Assembly (NCBI RefSeq): GCF_001707825.1
Contig: NZ_LYBM01000012.1
Span: 41,755-105,754 of the forward strand
Reading direction: 5' to 3'
DNA length: 64,000 nt
From: Veronia pacifica
GTDB lineage: Bacteria > Pseudomonadota > Gammaproteobacteria > Enterobacterales > Vibrionaceae
The position numbers were made by a program, and so were the translations under genes. Below, in pieces: positions 1-9,091 of this stretch; within the stretch, counting starts at the first letter, position 1, and each line of letters opens with the position of its first letter. The notes under the pieces were generated by a model. That model was not told where the DNA came from. It worked only from the letters and a program-made list of their open reading frames with translations, and ran no database searches.

Positions 1-1553
1 ATAAGGTACTCTGCTGCCGCAATAAAATCATCAAAGACGTTTTGCTTGCGCTGTTGAGTACCAGCGTCATGCCATGCTTTGCCATACTCACCGCCACCCC
101 GGATATTTGCCACGGCATAAATACCGCCCATTTCTACCCAGGCAGCTGCAAACGGGCTGAAAGCAGGCTCAAGGCTAATATTAAAACCGCCATAGCCATA
201 AAGTAGGGTAGGGTGACTGCCATCTAGTTCAATACCTTTGCGATGGCAGATTGTGAGTGGAACCCGGGTGCCATCTTTTGACGTGAAAAATACTTGGCTG
301 GATGTCAGTGCATCACTATCAATCGGACACTCACTACGGCGATAGAGAGCGGTTTCGCCTGTATCAGGGTCAAGGTGATAAATCTCTGACGGAGTGGTGT
401 AATTGGTGAACGACAAATAAAGTTCTTTATTTTCTTCACGAGTATTGGAGAGCGACGCACAGCCTACTGCAGGTAAGGCAATGTCTCGTATCCACTGTCC
501 ATCAATACCGTACTGTTTGATTTGTGTCTGCACATCAACTAGGTAGAAAGCAAATAAATATCCACCGGCATAACTGACACTCAGTTCATGCTCTGTTTCA
601 GCGACTACATCCTGCCAATCAGTCTGCTGTGGTTTTTTCACATCCGCAGCCACAATTTTACCCATAGGGGCCTTGTGATTGGTATAAATAATCAGCTTGC
701 CGTCTTTATGGGTACAAACATAGCTATCAGCCGTGTCGTTTTCAGTCAGTTGGATCAGCTCCGCCCCTTCAATATTTAGGTCTTTAATGTAAAGGATATT
801 GCCGGAGGTAGCATTGGCTCCTTGTACTACTAGGTATTGGTTGTCTTGAGTTGTATAGCCGGAAACGTAGCGAAAGCTTGGATCGGATGGATGACCAAAC
901 ACAAGCTGATCCTGTTGCTGACCGGTGCCCAGCTTGTGGAAGTACAATTTATGAAGTTCGGTGCGTGCTGATAACTCGCTGCCGTCTGGTTTATCGTAGG
1001 TTGAGTAATAAAACCCTTCATCGCCAAGCCAACTCACGCCAGTAAATTTTGCATCCTGAATTGGTTCGTCAACCTGCTCCCCGGTTTCCGCATCAATGAC
1101 ATAAATGGTACGCCAGTCACTTCCACCCTCTGACGTTGAGTAGGCGATGAGACTGTCAGAATCAGAAAATGACAAGCTGCTAAGTGAGATTATACCTTCG
1201 TCGTGCCAACTGTTGGGATCAAGAAAAATAGAAGCATTCTCGATGTTGTCCTGATATCGATAGAGGACGGCATGATTCTGGAGGCCATCGTTGCGATAGA
1301 AGTAGGTGTACTCTCCTTTCTTAAAAGGAGCGGACTCTTTCACGTAATCATATGCCTTTGATAGCTTTTCTCTGATGGCAGCACGATAAGGGATAGAATC
1401 AAGATACTGGAAGGTCACTTCATTTTGCTGGCCTACCCATTGAGCAGTCTCGTCGCTGAGGTCATCCTCAAGCCAGCGATAGGGGTCCGCGACTTGCTGC
1501 GAAAAATACGTATCGAGGGTGTCTTGCTTTTTTGTTTTTGGGTAGCGATACAT
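1..1553 (-). CDS. Prolyl oligopeptidase (S9A), C-terminal part outside the window
   Basis: About 517 codons are open from the ATG to the left edge of the window. The protein begins MYRYPKTKKQDTLDTYFSQQ and continues with VADPYRWLEDD, the usual S9A N-terminus, followed by a beta-propeller region. Near the edge it has LLYGYGGFNISLEPAFSP and ANIRGGGEYGKAWHDAGT, the strands leading into the alpha/beta hydrolase domain. The catalytic Ser (GGSNGG), Asp and His lie beyond the window. A GGAG sits six bases before the ATG. The family cleaves proline-containing peptides, here probably in the cytoplasm because no signal peptide is visible. No frameshift was found in the parts I translated. The call is secure; the exact substrate is not. 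Confidence 0.93.
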   Translation of the reverse strand, partial: MYRYPKTKKQDTLDTYFSQQVADPYRWLEDDLSDETAQWVGQQNEVTFQYLDSIPYRAAIREKLSKAYDYVKESAPFKKGEYTYFYRNDGLQNHAVLYRYQDNIENASIFLDPNSWHDEGIISLSSLSFSDSDSLIAYSTSEGGSDWRTIYVIDAETGEQVDEPIQDAKFTGVSWLGDEGFYYSTYDKPDGSELSARTELHKLYFHKLGTGQQQDQLVFGHPSDPSFRYVSGYTTQDNQYLVVQGANATSGNILYIKDLNIEGAELIQLTENDTADSYVCTHKDGKLIIYTNHKAPMGKIVAADVKKPQQTDWQDVVAETEHELSVSYAGGYLFAFYLVDVQTQIKQYGIDGQWIRDIALPAVGCASLSNTREENKELYLSFTNYTTPSEIYHLDPDTGETALYRRSECPIDSDALTSSQVFFTSKDGTRVPLTICHRKGIELDGSHPTLLYGYGGFNISLEPAFSPFAAAWVEMGGIYAVANIRGGGEYGKAWHDAGTQQRKQNVFDDFIAAAEYL

Positions 1554-1878
1554 GAAAAACTCCATTTTTTAGCTACGTTCTCTAGAATATTCAACGTGCT
1601 TCGGGTACCGAAATTAAGGAAGGTTGCAGGTATGACGCTCAATCTATCTTTAAGTATATTAGCGATAATCACTAAGATCAGATAGAAAGAGACGGGAAAT
1701 GCACTCCTGATTGATTCTCAATATCATAATGCAAAGCGAGTGAATTCCAGACTCTCAAGGGTAAGTCGTATCAGATTTTGGGTATCATCTCATGAAAAGA
1801 GAGTAGGGTGGCGTATTTCAGGGCAAGGCAGTGTTGTGCTTTACCCGTTTTGTTCCTGATTCACTCGGCAATGTGCAG
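1554..1878. other. Intergenic region with no recognised gene
   Basis: These 325 bases separate the prolyl oligopeptidase promoter region from the 3' end of the next minus-strand gene. Short open frames here are shadows without ribosome binding sites. I see no tRNA, convincing terminator or repeat. Confidence 0.5.
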
Positions 1879-2301
1879 TTAGCTTTTCCAATGCGTAACA
1901 AGCAGGCCAACGTTAAACGCTACCAGCCCAAGCAGAGGAGGTAATATTGGTGGTTCGGCTGGTGTGTTCGTTAATACAGTGTACATAGCGTAAAGGGTAG
2001 GAATACCAGCAATGTTGCCGCAGATGGGCAGTGCCCAGAAAGCCCATTTTTGGCCTTGCCAATACGCTGACACAAGTACCCAGACTGCCAGAGTAAAAAA
2101 AGCCAGTGCGAGACCACCCACTACTTTCATCAGTGCGAGTATTAAAATTTGCTGTGGCTTAGGTAGGTCTTGCCACTGCGTGGAGAGTGCATCGGCATGG
2201 TAGGGCATAAACTCAGTTTTGGTGAGGTAAGTGACGGCGAAGCCCAGCATGATGAGTAGAGAAAATACATACAAAAACATAGCTAATTTGCTACGAGCCA
2301 C
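1879..2301 (-). CDS. Small integral membrane protein, four predicted helices
   Basis: I place the start at a GTG because AAGGAG lies six bases upstream of it; the longer frame to 2397 has no such site. The 140-aa product has hydrophobic segments around MFLYVFSLLIMLGFAVTYL, ILALMKVVGGLALAFFTLAV, WAFWALPICGNIAGIPTLYA and LLGLVAFNVGLLV, so four helices in the inner membrane are likely. A soluble loop with a FMPYHADAL stretch lies between the first two. I do not recognise the family by name and assign no function. It stands alone between a methyltransferase and an oligopeptidase, both on the same strand but well separated. Confidence 0.7.
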   Translation of the reverse strand: MARSKLAMFLYVFSLLIMLGFAVTYLTKTEFMPYHADALSTQWQDLPKPQQILILALMKVVGGLALAFFTLAVWVLVSAYWQGQKWAFWALPICGNIAGIPTLYAMYTVLTNTPAEPPILPPLLGLVAFNVGLLVTHWKS

Positions 2302-2483
2302 ATCGCGCTCCTTTGTATCAGTTGATGGACAAAGCCGCGGGCAAACTGCACTAAACATACCTGCGATCAACTTCCTTGTAGTCAGGAAGAATAGCATCCA
2401 CTCTCTAATACAAGCGTTCTCAGTAATGGGAACCTAAGAATTAACATTCTAAAATAGGTTTTTATATTGATTTTTTAGACTAA

Positions 2484-3077
2484 TTAACGTTTTACAGCGA
2501 GAAATGTAAAAAAATGCCAGTATTTTTCTCGGCCAACAGCAGTTTTACCTTTATCCCTTTTTTCATCGAATGTGATGATGTCAAAATCAGACAGCATGGT
2601 TTCTACTTCATGTCGAGAAAACCTACTAATCAGTCGTTTTTCGTTCGATTCCCAGCTGTCTTGATCACCAAGTATCTGCCCAAAAAAGACACCTCCTGTT
2701 TGTATTGACGCTTTAATGTTTGACCACACCTGGTCGAATTTGATTGGGTCGCAAAAGAAAAGACTGGATTTGGCAATAAAAAGGCCGTTTGCAGGGTAAT
2801 GGAAGGTTTCGAAGCAATCTCTGTATATCGATACTGATTTGTTCTCAATAAAGCGTTCGTGACATATTTTAATTGCTTCTTTGTCGGGATCGAAAGCTAA
2901 TACTTTGTACCCCGCCTGAGATATAAATTCTGATTCAGTTCCCGTTCCGCACCCGGCATCGATTGCGACCATAAGGCCTGATGTATTTTCAGCGATAGCC
3001 TGCTCAACCAAAGGATGGTGGGGGCGGCGATTAACCGCCTGATAGTATTCTTGCCAATGAGTGTTTTTAGTGTTCAT
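2484..3077 (-). CDS. Class I SAM-dependent methyltransferase
   Basis: The 197-aa protein has the Rossmann motif I VAIDAGCGTGTESEFI at about residues 38-53, followed by the acidic ribose-binding position in VLAFDPDKEA. The motif IV region is SLFFCDP rather than the DPPY of nucleic-acid methyltransferases, so a small-molecule acceptor is more likely. It resembles the compact TehB-like/Methyltransf_25 group. AAGGA lies five bases before the ATG. The acceptor is unknown and the neighbours give no clue. The family is certain; the function is not. Confidence 0.85.
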   Translation of the reverse strand: MNTKNTHWQEYYQAVNRRPHHPLVEQAIAENTSGLMVAIDAGCGTGTESEFISQAGYKVLAFDPDKEAIKICHERFIENKSVSIYRDCFETFHYPANGLFIAKSSLFFCDPIKFDQVWSNIKASIQTGGVFFGQILGDQDSWESNEKRLISRFSRHEVETMLSDFDIITFDEKRDKGKTAVGREKYWHFFTFLAVKR

Positions 3078-3523
3078 TCCAATCCTTTGGGTGTGATGTG
3101 TTTATCTGGAGGTTATTGCGCTCAGAATAACCGATTCAGGAGTGAATATTTGATAGCGGAAATGTTTATGAGATGAAGCTCATTTGCCATGACAAACAGG
3201 CTAATTTCTACTTTTGAAGGTTCGATTTCTCAATGAAAAATCTAGAGTTGCTTGAAGTGCTGGTCTGGTACGTGTGTAAAAGTACATCTTAATACTATTG
3301 ATTTCGCGGTGAACCAATAACGCTCATATTTCAAAATTGAACAGTCAAAGATGATAAGTTTATTTATGAAGTTTGAATATGAGCTATGATGCTTTTTTGC
3401 TATCACTGATTAACATTGGCCTTAACATAGGAGAGTGAATAGTCTCTGTATCTGAGTATTCACAGTCCAGATTAAAGTCACCCAGCTATCATATTTTGTT
3501 TGGTAGATCAGTAAAGGAAGGGC

Positions 3524-3554
3524 AAAAAGCGAACAGTAAAAACCGTCCGCTTTT
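3524..3554 (-). terminator. Rho-independent terminator of the GltS-like gene
   Basis: Read on the minus strand, AAAAGCGGAC pairs with GTTCGCTTTT across a ten-base loop and is followed by a short T run. It lies about 20 bases after the stop of the symporter gene. Confidence 0.65.
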
Positions 3555-3576
3555 CTGATCAATATGGCGAACTGAA

Positions 3577-4920
3577 TTACGAGTTATCAGCGATTAACTT
3601 TGGGTGTTTGTTGAATACAAAACGCCAAATCAACAAGACAATCAGTAAGTAGCTAAGGCCAATCCCCAGTGCTTCCCAGTGATAACCATTAAACATTGCA
3701 ACGGGCATCAGCGATATGATGAAAATATCAGTAATTGAGCCGGGTACATAAGCAATCGCATAGTCATCGAGTACCTTGCTTCGCATTTTAGGGTCGACAA
3801 TTCGGAGCAGCGCGATGCCCATTGCAACCGTGCCTGTCAGCCATCCCCATGAAAAGATGCCTTTCTCAAACCAGTTCTCACCCATAATGCGCGGCGCAAC
3901 CCATAGCACCAGCCACAGTGTGAACAGGACACCCGCTGTTGCCATAATTACCATAGGAGCAAGGTATTGTGCCAAGACAGTGATTTTGATAGCTGAAATA
4001 CCAAAGATAATCAGGTAGTCGGTGCTGATCCCCGCGGCATGGTTGAAGGCGCCGTCACAGAGGTAATTAGATGCATTTGTTCTTTTGGCTATCAACCTGA
4101 CCAGCATTCCGGCAAGAAAACCCGTGACAAACGTTGGAATATTCACCTGTTCATTAAATGAAGACAGATAATTTGCCAAGACATAAGAAGACGCTGTGAC
4201 GACGACAACAAGCGCTGCATGCAATGCGAAGGTATCAATAGACAGTGAAGACATTGTATCTTTCATTGCCGGTTGCTGAGACTCCGGTTTAATCAGACCT
4301 TTACGTTCAAAGTCATCCATATTGTCAAAAGAGGTGAATGTTGAAATCCAACCCATTTTTAACGCAAATTGCAGGATCAACATGCCGATTGAAATCGAGA
4401 GAAAGATCCCGACGGTGGCAAATGTCAGGCTGAGAGTAAATCCGTCTTCCCAACCCAGATGATTGAAAATTTCACCTACTACTGATGCTGAACCATGACC
4501 GCCCATAAAGCCTGCTGAAAGTGTGACACCAAACCCGGGATTGATTTCAGGCCAAAAAAATGTCGTCAGGAAAAGTCCGAACAGTGCAGCAAATAGCCAT
4601 TGTGATACCGATGCTATCTGGTTAAAGGCCCAAAGCGAACCCGCTCGTTTGGCAACAACTCTAGGGGACGGAATGTCAGTGGCCAGACCCAAAGCAGAGA
4701 ATAACGCCGCGGTCAGTAGTCCTGCATTGGCCGTGTAAGTCTCTGTCCATGGCAAGATGTTGGCGACAGCGGGCCCGAGACAAAGTCCCATGAGACCAGC
4801 TAATACCGCAGATGGTACATAGAGGCGTTGCAGAATGGGCAAGTGTACACGAAGCACCTTCGCAACGATGAGAAGAAATCCGGCTATTGCTAAATCAGTC
4901 AGCATTAGACCTTTTGGCAT
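3577..4920 (-). CDS. Sodium/glutamate symporter family protein (GltS-like)
   Basis: GltS-type symporters import glutamate or related dicarboxylates with sodium. The 447-aa protein has about twelve hydrophobic segments in two inverted halves. It carries the GGHGSA motif in the first re-entrant loop region (SAGFMGGHGSASVVGEIF) and a matching second-half segment around TGFLAGMLVRLIAK. The start is set at the ATG preceded by GGAGG four bases away; an in-frame ATG nine codons upstream lacks a site. It is longer than E. coli GltS (about 400 aa), mainly in the central cytoplasmic loop (FDNMDDFERKGLIKPESQQP). It is monocistronic, with its own terminator. The substrate could differ from glutamate, so I give no gene symbol. 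Confidence 0.85.
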   Translation of the reverse strand: MPKGLMLTDLAIAGFLLIVAKVLRVHLPILQRLYVPSAVLAGLMGLCLGPAVANILPWTETYTANAGLLTAALFSALGLATDIPSPRVVAKRAGSLWAFNQIASVSQWLFAALFGLFLTTFFWPEINPGFGVTLSAGFMGGHGSASVVGEIFNHLGWEDGFTLSLTFATVGIFLSISIGMLILQFALKMGWISTFTSFDNMDDFERKGLIKPESQQPAMKDTMSSLSIDTFALHAALVVVVTASSYVLANYLSSFNEQVNIPTFVTGFLAGMLVRLIAKRTNASNYLCDGAFNHAAGISTDYLIIFGISAIKITVLAQYLAPMVIMATAGVLFTLWLVLWVAPRIMGENWFEKGIFSWGWLTGTVAMGIALLRIVDPKMRSKVLDDYAIAYVPGSITDIFIISLMPVAMFNGYHWEALGIGLSYLLIVLLIWRFVFNKHPKLIADNS

Positions 4921-5627
4921 GTATCCTCCAGTAATGCTTGAATACAAACTACCGCAACAAAACCCAATTCTAAAATGGGCGGTTGAGTAGTTGTGTGAGT
5001 GACACGGCCGAAACAGCGTATTTAGTCAAAACCAAACGTTTTACCGAAAGAGAACAAAAGGCGGTGCTGTCGGCGGCTCAAAAAAGCCGACTATCCTAAC
5101 GGCAATAAAAATGAGATTCAAGTCACATAATTTAATTGGTTTTATGAGTGGGCGTATCAACATTAAGCGGTTAGAGCATGCCCACTGATGGAACAGAACC
5201 TTGTGGTACTTTTCACGGGTCGGCCTAGATCGATAAAAAATGAAATGCATAAAGCGTTTTGATGAACAGGGACAAGTGCTTAGCAGTAATAATTAAGTAA
5301 GGTACCTATCATTTTGCAGTAGAGAGGATAAAAGCCATGATATGCATTAATTTTTTATGCAGCCAAAAAATTTGGTGAATTTGACTGCGCTTGTTATCAG
5401 ATAATGCGACTTTCGACTATTCAATGAGAATTCACTAATAGATCCTAAACTACCATTTTCGTGAGTATATACTCACGACACAGTCAGATTATCAACATCT
5501 GGTAACTCGCCACCACTCCTAATAGTTTTGAACGGTCGAATGCTAAACGTTTTTGATACCCAGAGGTTGACTGTAGGAGTGTATAAGGGATTAGAAAAAT
5601 GATATTTAAAAATGGAGATGCCTCACT
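4921..5627. other. Intergenic region between divergent symporter and serine hydrolase
   Basis: About 700 bases with no supported gene. It must hold two divergent promoters. The one clear element is a 20-bp perfect palindrome at 5459-5478, listed separately. Confidence 0.5.
5459..5478. promoter_or_regulatory. 20-bp perfect palindrome, probable operator
   Basis: TCGTGAGTATATACTCACGA equals its own reverse complement over all 20 bases. It lies about 150 bases before the serine hydrolase ATG, has no loop and no T run, and so looks like a dimeric repressor site rather than a terminator. The symmetric core suits a TetR- or GntR-type regulator, but no regulator gene is adjacent. Confidence 0.55.
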
Positions 5628-6974
5628 ATGATTCGTTTATTTCATTTGCTGATATTTGTCATGGTTACAGTGCTTACCGGTTGCGACAGTATTAAGCGTG
5701 TTGGCGAGATCAAGCATGGTACAGGATTTTCTGCGGCCGAAATGTGCTCTAGGCTTTTTGTCAGTCAGGAAGCAGAGACACTGATAGTAGAAGATGTAAT
5801 AAGACATAAAGTTTTTCCACTTACCTGGGTTTGGCATGTTGATATCAACAGAGAAGATAAACAAGTCAGCGTATCTGCACCCTTTATTCCTGGTTTAAAC
5901 AAAAAGACCGCAGTATATAGAGAGGGAATAGGCTGTTCAGTGCTGGATGATGATGCGCCAGAAAGTCTGGCAGTCACTGCGGTGAAAAAGCACGATCTTG
6001 ATGCAAAAAGAATCAGTGAGATTCCGGTCGACATTTCTGCATCAGCTCAAGCGGCAATACAGCCATGGTTTGAAGAAACAACGGCAGATTCGTTTAGGCA
6101 ACAAAATACTTATGCTGTACTGGTAATGAAGAACGGTAAAATTATTGCCGAGCAATATGCAGATGGTCACGGTAAAGATGTGCCAATGTTAGGATGGTCG
6201 ATGGGTAAATCTCTGACAGCACTGCTGGCCGGTGTTCTTTTCGATCAAGACAAGCTGACTATCGATGATATTGCTCTCCCTGCCTCAGAGATTCACCCTC
6301 TGCCTGTAAGGGTTAAACATCTATTGAATATGTCTTCGGGGCTAGAGTGGGATGAAGTTCAGTATAGTGGTGCGTCAGATGCCTCTGAGATGCTGTACTT
6401 AGAGCCAGATTCAGCTGCTTATGTGGCTACCCGGCCTCAAATAGCTCAACCCGGTAGCAAATACACTTACTCAACGGGCGATACTCAACTTCTGGCAAAA
6501 TTCATCTCCGACAGAGTAGGAGGGGGTGGGCAAGCTGTTTATGATTTCTACCAGAAAGAGCTCTTCCACAAACTTGGTATTGGCAGTGCTTTTTTTGAAC
6601 ATGACCCTGCCGGCACATTCATTGGTGGTGCGCGGCCCTTCCTTAAACCCCGGGACTGGTTAAAGATAGGTTTATTGCTTCAAAACAAAGGCCGGTGGAA
6701 TGGGGAGCAAGTTATTTCTGAGGAGTGGATAGATTATCTTCTGACGCCTTCTCCTGCTAACCCTTACTATGGTGGAACCATATGGTTGGGTGATGAAGAG
6801 GTGCTTGGTTTCCCCGACGATATGTTTTCTATGCGAGGTCATCTGGGCCAATATATGACGGTTATTCCTTCTCAAGATCTGGTGATATTAAGGTTGGGTA
6901 TCCTCCATGCAGAGGATTATCCGACTCAAGTAATGGCAAGGACGTTAGAAATTAGTCAAGCTATCTCAGACTAG
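5628..6974 (+). CDS. Lipoprotein serine hydrolase, class C beta-lactamase/esterase fold
   Basis: The 448-aa product starts with a lipoprotein signal peptide ending in the lipobox LTGC (Cys19), so it is probably anchored in the outer membrane or periplasm. After an N-terminal region of about 130 residues comes a beta-lactamase-like domain. The SxxK nucleophile motif is in GWSMGKSLTALLAG (about residue 190), a Y-S-T in place of YxN is in YTYSTGDTQ, and a C-terminal GHLGQ occupies the KTG/HxG position. This set resembles the EstB/6-aminohexanoate-dimer hydrolase branch, so an esterase, amidase or D-peptidase role fits better than antibiotic resistance. GGAG is ten bases before the ATG. It is a single gene ending near the tRNA terminator. 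Confidence 0.85.
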   Translation: MIRLFHLLIFVMVTVLTGCDSIKRVGEIKHGTGFSAAEMCSRLFVSQEAETLIVEDVIRHKVFPLTWVWHVDINREDKQVSVSAPFIPGLNKKTAVYREGIGCSVLDDDAPESLAVTAVKKHDLDAKRISEIPVDISASAQAAIQPWFEETTADSFRQQNTYAVLVMKNGKIIAEQYADGHGKDVPMLGWSMGKSLTALLAGVLFDQDKLTIDDIALPASEIHPLPVRVKHLLNMSSGLEWDEVQYSGASDASEMLYLEPDSAAYVATRPQIAQPGSKYTYSTGDTQLLAKFISDRVGGGGQAVYDFYQKELFHKLGIGSAFFEHDPAGTFIGGARPFLKPRDWLKIGLLLQNKGRWNGEQVISEEWIDYLLTPSPANPYYGGTIWLGDEEVLGFPDDMFSMRGHLGQYMTVIPSQDLVILRLGILHAEDYPTQVMARTLEISQAISD

Positions 6975-7083
6975 GAAGTGTGCGGAGCTGGATGTTTAAC
7001 CGAGCCAGTCGTTCTTTTCAGACGGTAGGATGTTTTACTGACGAAAAAACGTATTTGATATTGATGAAGAAGATAACAGGAAT

Positions 7084-7115
7084 AAAAAAGCCCCAGCAGA
7101 TGCTGAGGCTTTTTT
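7084..7115 (-). terminator. Strong terminator after the tRNA genes (works both ways)
   Basis: AAAAAAGCC-T-CAGCA and TGCTG-G-GGCTTTTTT form a long stem with a two-base loop and T runs on either strand. It ends the tRNA-Ser/tRNA-Asp transcript and could also stop transcription from the serine hydrolase. Confidence 0.88.
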
Positions 7116-7121
7116 ACGTGT

Positions 7122-7198
7122 TGGCGGAGCGGACGGGACTCGAACCCGCGACCCCCGGCGTGACAGGCCGGTATTCTAACCAACTGAACTACCGCTCC
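7122..7198 (-). tRNA. tRNA-Asp (GTC)
   Basis: The 77-nt gene folds as a cloverleaf with acceptor stem GGAGCGG/CCGCTCC, anticodon loop CTGTCAC (anticodon GTC), T-arm GGGTTCGAGTC and an encoded CCA end. Confidence 0.98.
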
Positions 7199-7233
7199 AT
7201 GTTCTGTGCACGCCGAAGCAAACCCAGAAAATG

Positions 7234-7324
7234 TGGCGGAGAGATAGGGATTTGAACCCTAGATACGCTATTAACGTATGCCGGTTTTCAAGACCGGTGC
7301 TTTCAACCACTCAGCCATCTCTCC
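7234..7324 (-). tRNA. tRNA-Ser (TGA)
   Basis: The 91-nt gene has acceptor stem GGAGAGA/TCTCTCC, anticodon loop CTTGAAA (anticodon TGA), the long variable arm typical of serine tRNAs (CATACGTTAATAGCGTA), T-arm GGTTCAAATCC and an encoded CCA. It is cotranscribed with tRNA-Asp, 35 bases downstream on the same strand. Confidence 0.98.
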
Positions 7325-7585
7325 GTAAGTGGTGCGCATAATAGGTCACATTTTTGAGGTTGTAAATACCTTGCCAGTTCAACTGGTCAACAAGTCGCCG
7401 CCTGTGCGTTTTTATAGGTTTGAACGTTTGATTTGTGGGCGTTTCTACGAGGCTTATCAATTAAATAATGTCAGATATCAATCATTGGTGTGATCAGGTG
7501 TGAATAGTCAGAGATTGAGGCTTTAAAAGCATTTGAAGTTTTGGCTAACTTGTTAGTATGTGAATCAAGGTCAACTATTGAATTG

Positions 7586-7921
7586 ATGCAAAATGAAGCA
7601 AGGCGTTTTTTTCGCCTCGATTACCCTGAATCTTACCGCCCAGAGCTCCAAATTAATGATCGGTGCTTTCAGGTACAACAGATCTCTGAGGAAGGTATCG
7701 TGGCGATCATCCCTAATGTTTCGTTAAACCAGATCGGTGCGATATTCAATGCCACTATCACTTTTTACGATGGCGTGACTTTCGAACTACTCGGCCGAAT
7801 CTTGCGCATTGAGGGGGATCGTGTTGTCGGTCAACTCACCAAAGGGATTAATTTTAAAAGAATGAATGAGGAACAGAGGCAGTTACGAGTCAGATTTCCA
7901 CGTTATAAATTTAATAGGTAG
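7586..7921 (+). CDS. PilZ-domain protein (first of a tandem pair)
   Basis: PilZ domains bind cyclic di-GMP. The N-terminal RRFFR fits the RxxxR motif, and QISEEG stands in for the (D/N)xSxxG motif, so the first acidic or amide position is Gln. The rest is a compact beta barrel ending in FKRMNEEQRQLRVRFPRYK. I use the only ATG (111 aa); a TTG at 7541 would add 15 residues, and neither has a good ribosome binding site. The next gene is a paralogue sharing the FKR-NEEQRQL-FP-YK tail. No partner domain is present, so it may act as a stand-alone adaptor. Confidence 0.75.
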   Translation: MQNEARRFFRLDYPESYRPELQINDRCFQVQQISEEGIVAIIPNVSLNQIGAIFNATITFYDGVTFELLGRILRIEGDRVVGQLTKGINFKRMNEEQRQLRVRFPRYKFNR

Positions 7922-8086
7922 CACCGAGAGAAAAATCCCCGGCTTTTCTTTCTCACTTAATCTTTATTCATACAGGTCAAAACTCACCCCCATCGATCGG
8001 ATTAATCGTATGTTTTTCTGCATCTCGTCTTTGAACTTTCGCTGACTAGTGAATATCTTTAATGAGTCACCCTCATCAATTTACTG

Positions 8087-8431
8087 GTGGACATTACTTT
8101 GGATCTGAACAGACGAAAATACTTCAGGCTTACTTATCCGGATTCCTATAGACCGAGAATAAAAATCTATGGCGGTATTTATCAGATAGGCCAAGTGTCG
8201 GAGAGAGGTATTGTGATGCTAATACCTGAACTACCGCACTATAAAATTGGCGCAAAGTTCTCTGCAGTAATAGAGTTTGCAGATAAAACCCAGCTTAAGT
8301 TGGCTGGCAGGTTACTGCGTATTGAGGGCAACAAAGCCATTGGCGCTTTGAGTGAGCCGATTGATTTTAAGAGAATCAACGAAGAGCAGCGTCAGCTCAA
8401 GCTTAAATTTCCGGCCTACAAACCGCATTGA
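8087..8431 (+). CDS. PilZ-domain protein (second of a tandem pair)
   Basis: The 114-aa product aligns end to end with the preceding gene: RKYFRLTYPDSYRP against RRFFRLDYPESYRP, QVSERGIV against QISEEGIV, and DFKRINEEQRQLKLKFPAYK at the C-terminus. It keeps the RxxxR motif (RKYFR) and, like its neighbour, has Gln instead of Asp/Asn in the second motif. The start is taken at GTG; a TTG four codons later has GGTGGA seven bases upstream and is an alternative. Spacing of 165 bases between the two suggests separate promoters or a duplicated unit. Confidence 0.75.
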   Translation: MDITLDLNRRKYFRLTYPDSYRPRIKIYGGIYQIGQVSERGIVMLIPELPHYKIGAKFSAVIEFADKTQLKLAGRLLRIEGNKAIGALSEPIDFKRINEEQRQLKLKFPAYKPH

Positions 8432-8536
8432 AAGCGAATATGGTGTCTGCGATCGGCCTCATGAACTTTCTCAAATCCAGCAACAGCCTACCTGATAACA
8501 TCATCCTCAGATGTTAACAACCGCGAAAAAAATGAT

Positions 8537-9091
8537 ATGCAGTTACCCCAAGATATTAGCCTCCGCCCCCTTGAAATAGAAGACACTGACGCTTTTTATC
8601 GTTGGTTTTCAGAACCGGATATTGTCAGGTATAGCCTTTCTGGATTTCAGTACCCAAGGTCAAAGTCAGACATAGTGGCTTGGCTTAGAGAGAGTAATAA
8701 AGAAGATAAAACTGTTAATTTTGGTATCACTGCGGCGGGTTCCGACGAGGTGATAGGGTATGCGGGAATAACGTCAATAAGTACTATAAACCGCAGCGGT
8801 GAGTATTTTATTTTGATTGGTGAACGAGACTCTTGGGGTAAAGGTATTGGCACCATAGTGACTAAAAAAGTTATTGAATATGGTTTTTGTTCTTTAGGTC
8901 TTCACCGGATCGAGTTGACTGCATTTTCTACAAACATTGGTGCAATCAAAGCTTACGAAAATGCAGGTTTTCACCATGAGGGGGTAAAGCGGCAAGCTGG
9001 TTTTAGAGATGGAGAATTTATCGATAAAGTTCAAATGAGCATTCTTGCAACTGAGTGGCCACATTCCACTGAAAGATCTCCAAACGTTTAA
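8537..9091 (+). CDS. GNAT-family N-acetyltransferase, RimJ/RimL type
   Basis: The 184-aa protein opens with ISLRPLEIEDTDAFYRWFS, the N-terminal signature of RimJ/RimL-like enzymes. It has the acetyl-CoA loop in ERDSWGKGIGTIVTKKVIEYGF and the C-terminal LHRIELTAFSTNIGAIKAYE plus GFHHEGVKRQ. These enzymes acetylate protein N-termini, amino sugars or small amines; the acceptor here is unknown. No strong ribosome site is seen. It is not clearly in an operon. Confidence 0.82.
   Translation: MQLPQDISLRPLEIEDTDAFYRWFSEPDIVRYSLSGFQYPRSKSDIVAWLRESNKEDKTVNFGITAAGSDEVIGYAGITSISTINRSGEYFILIGERDSWGKGIGTIVTKKVIEYGFCSLGLHRIELTAFSTNIGAIKAYENAGFHHEGVKRQAGFRDGEFIDKVQMSILATEWPHSTERSPNV

Noticed and set aside
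7122..9091. Integrated element at the tRNA genes
   Set aside because: No integrase, attachment-site duplication or phage gene is nearby; both tRNAs are intact.
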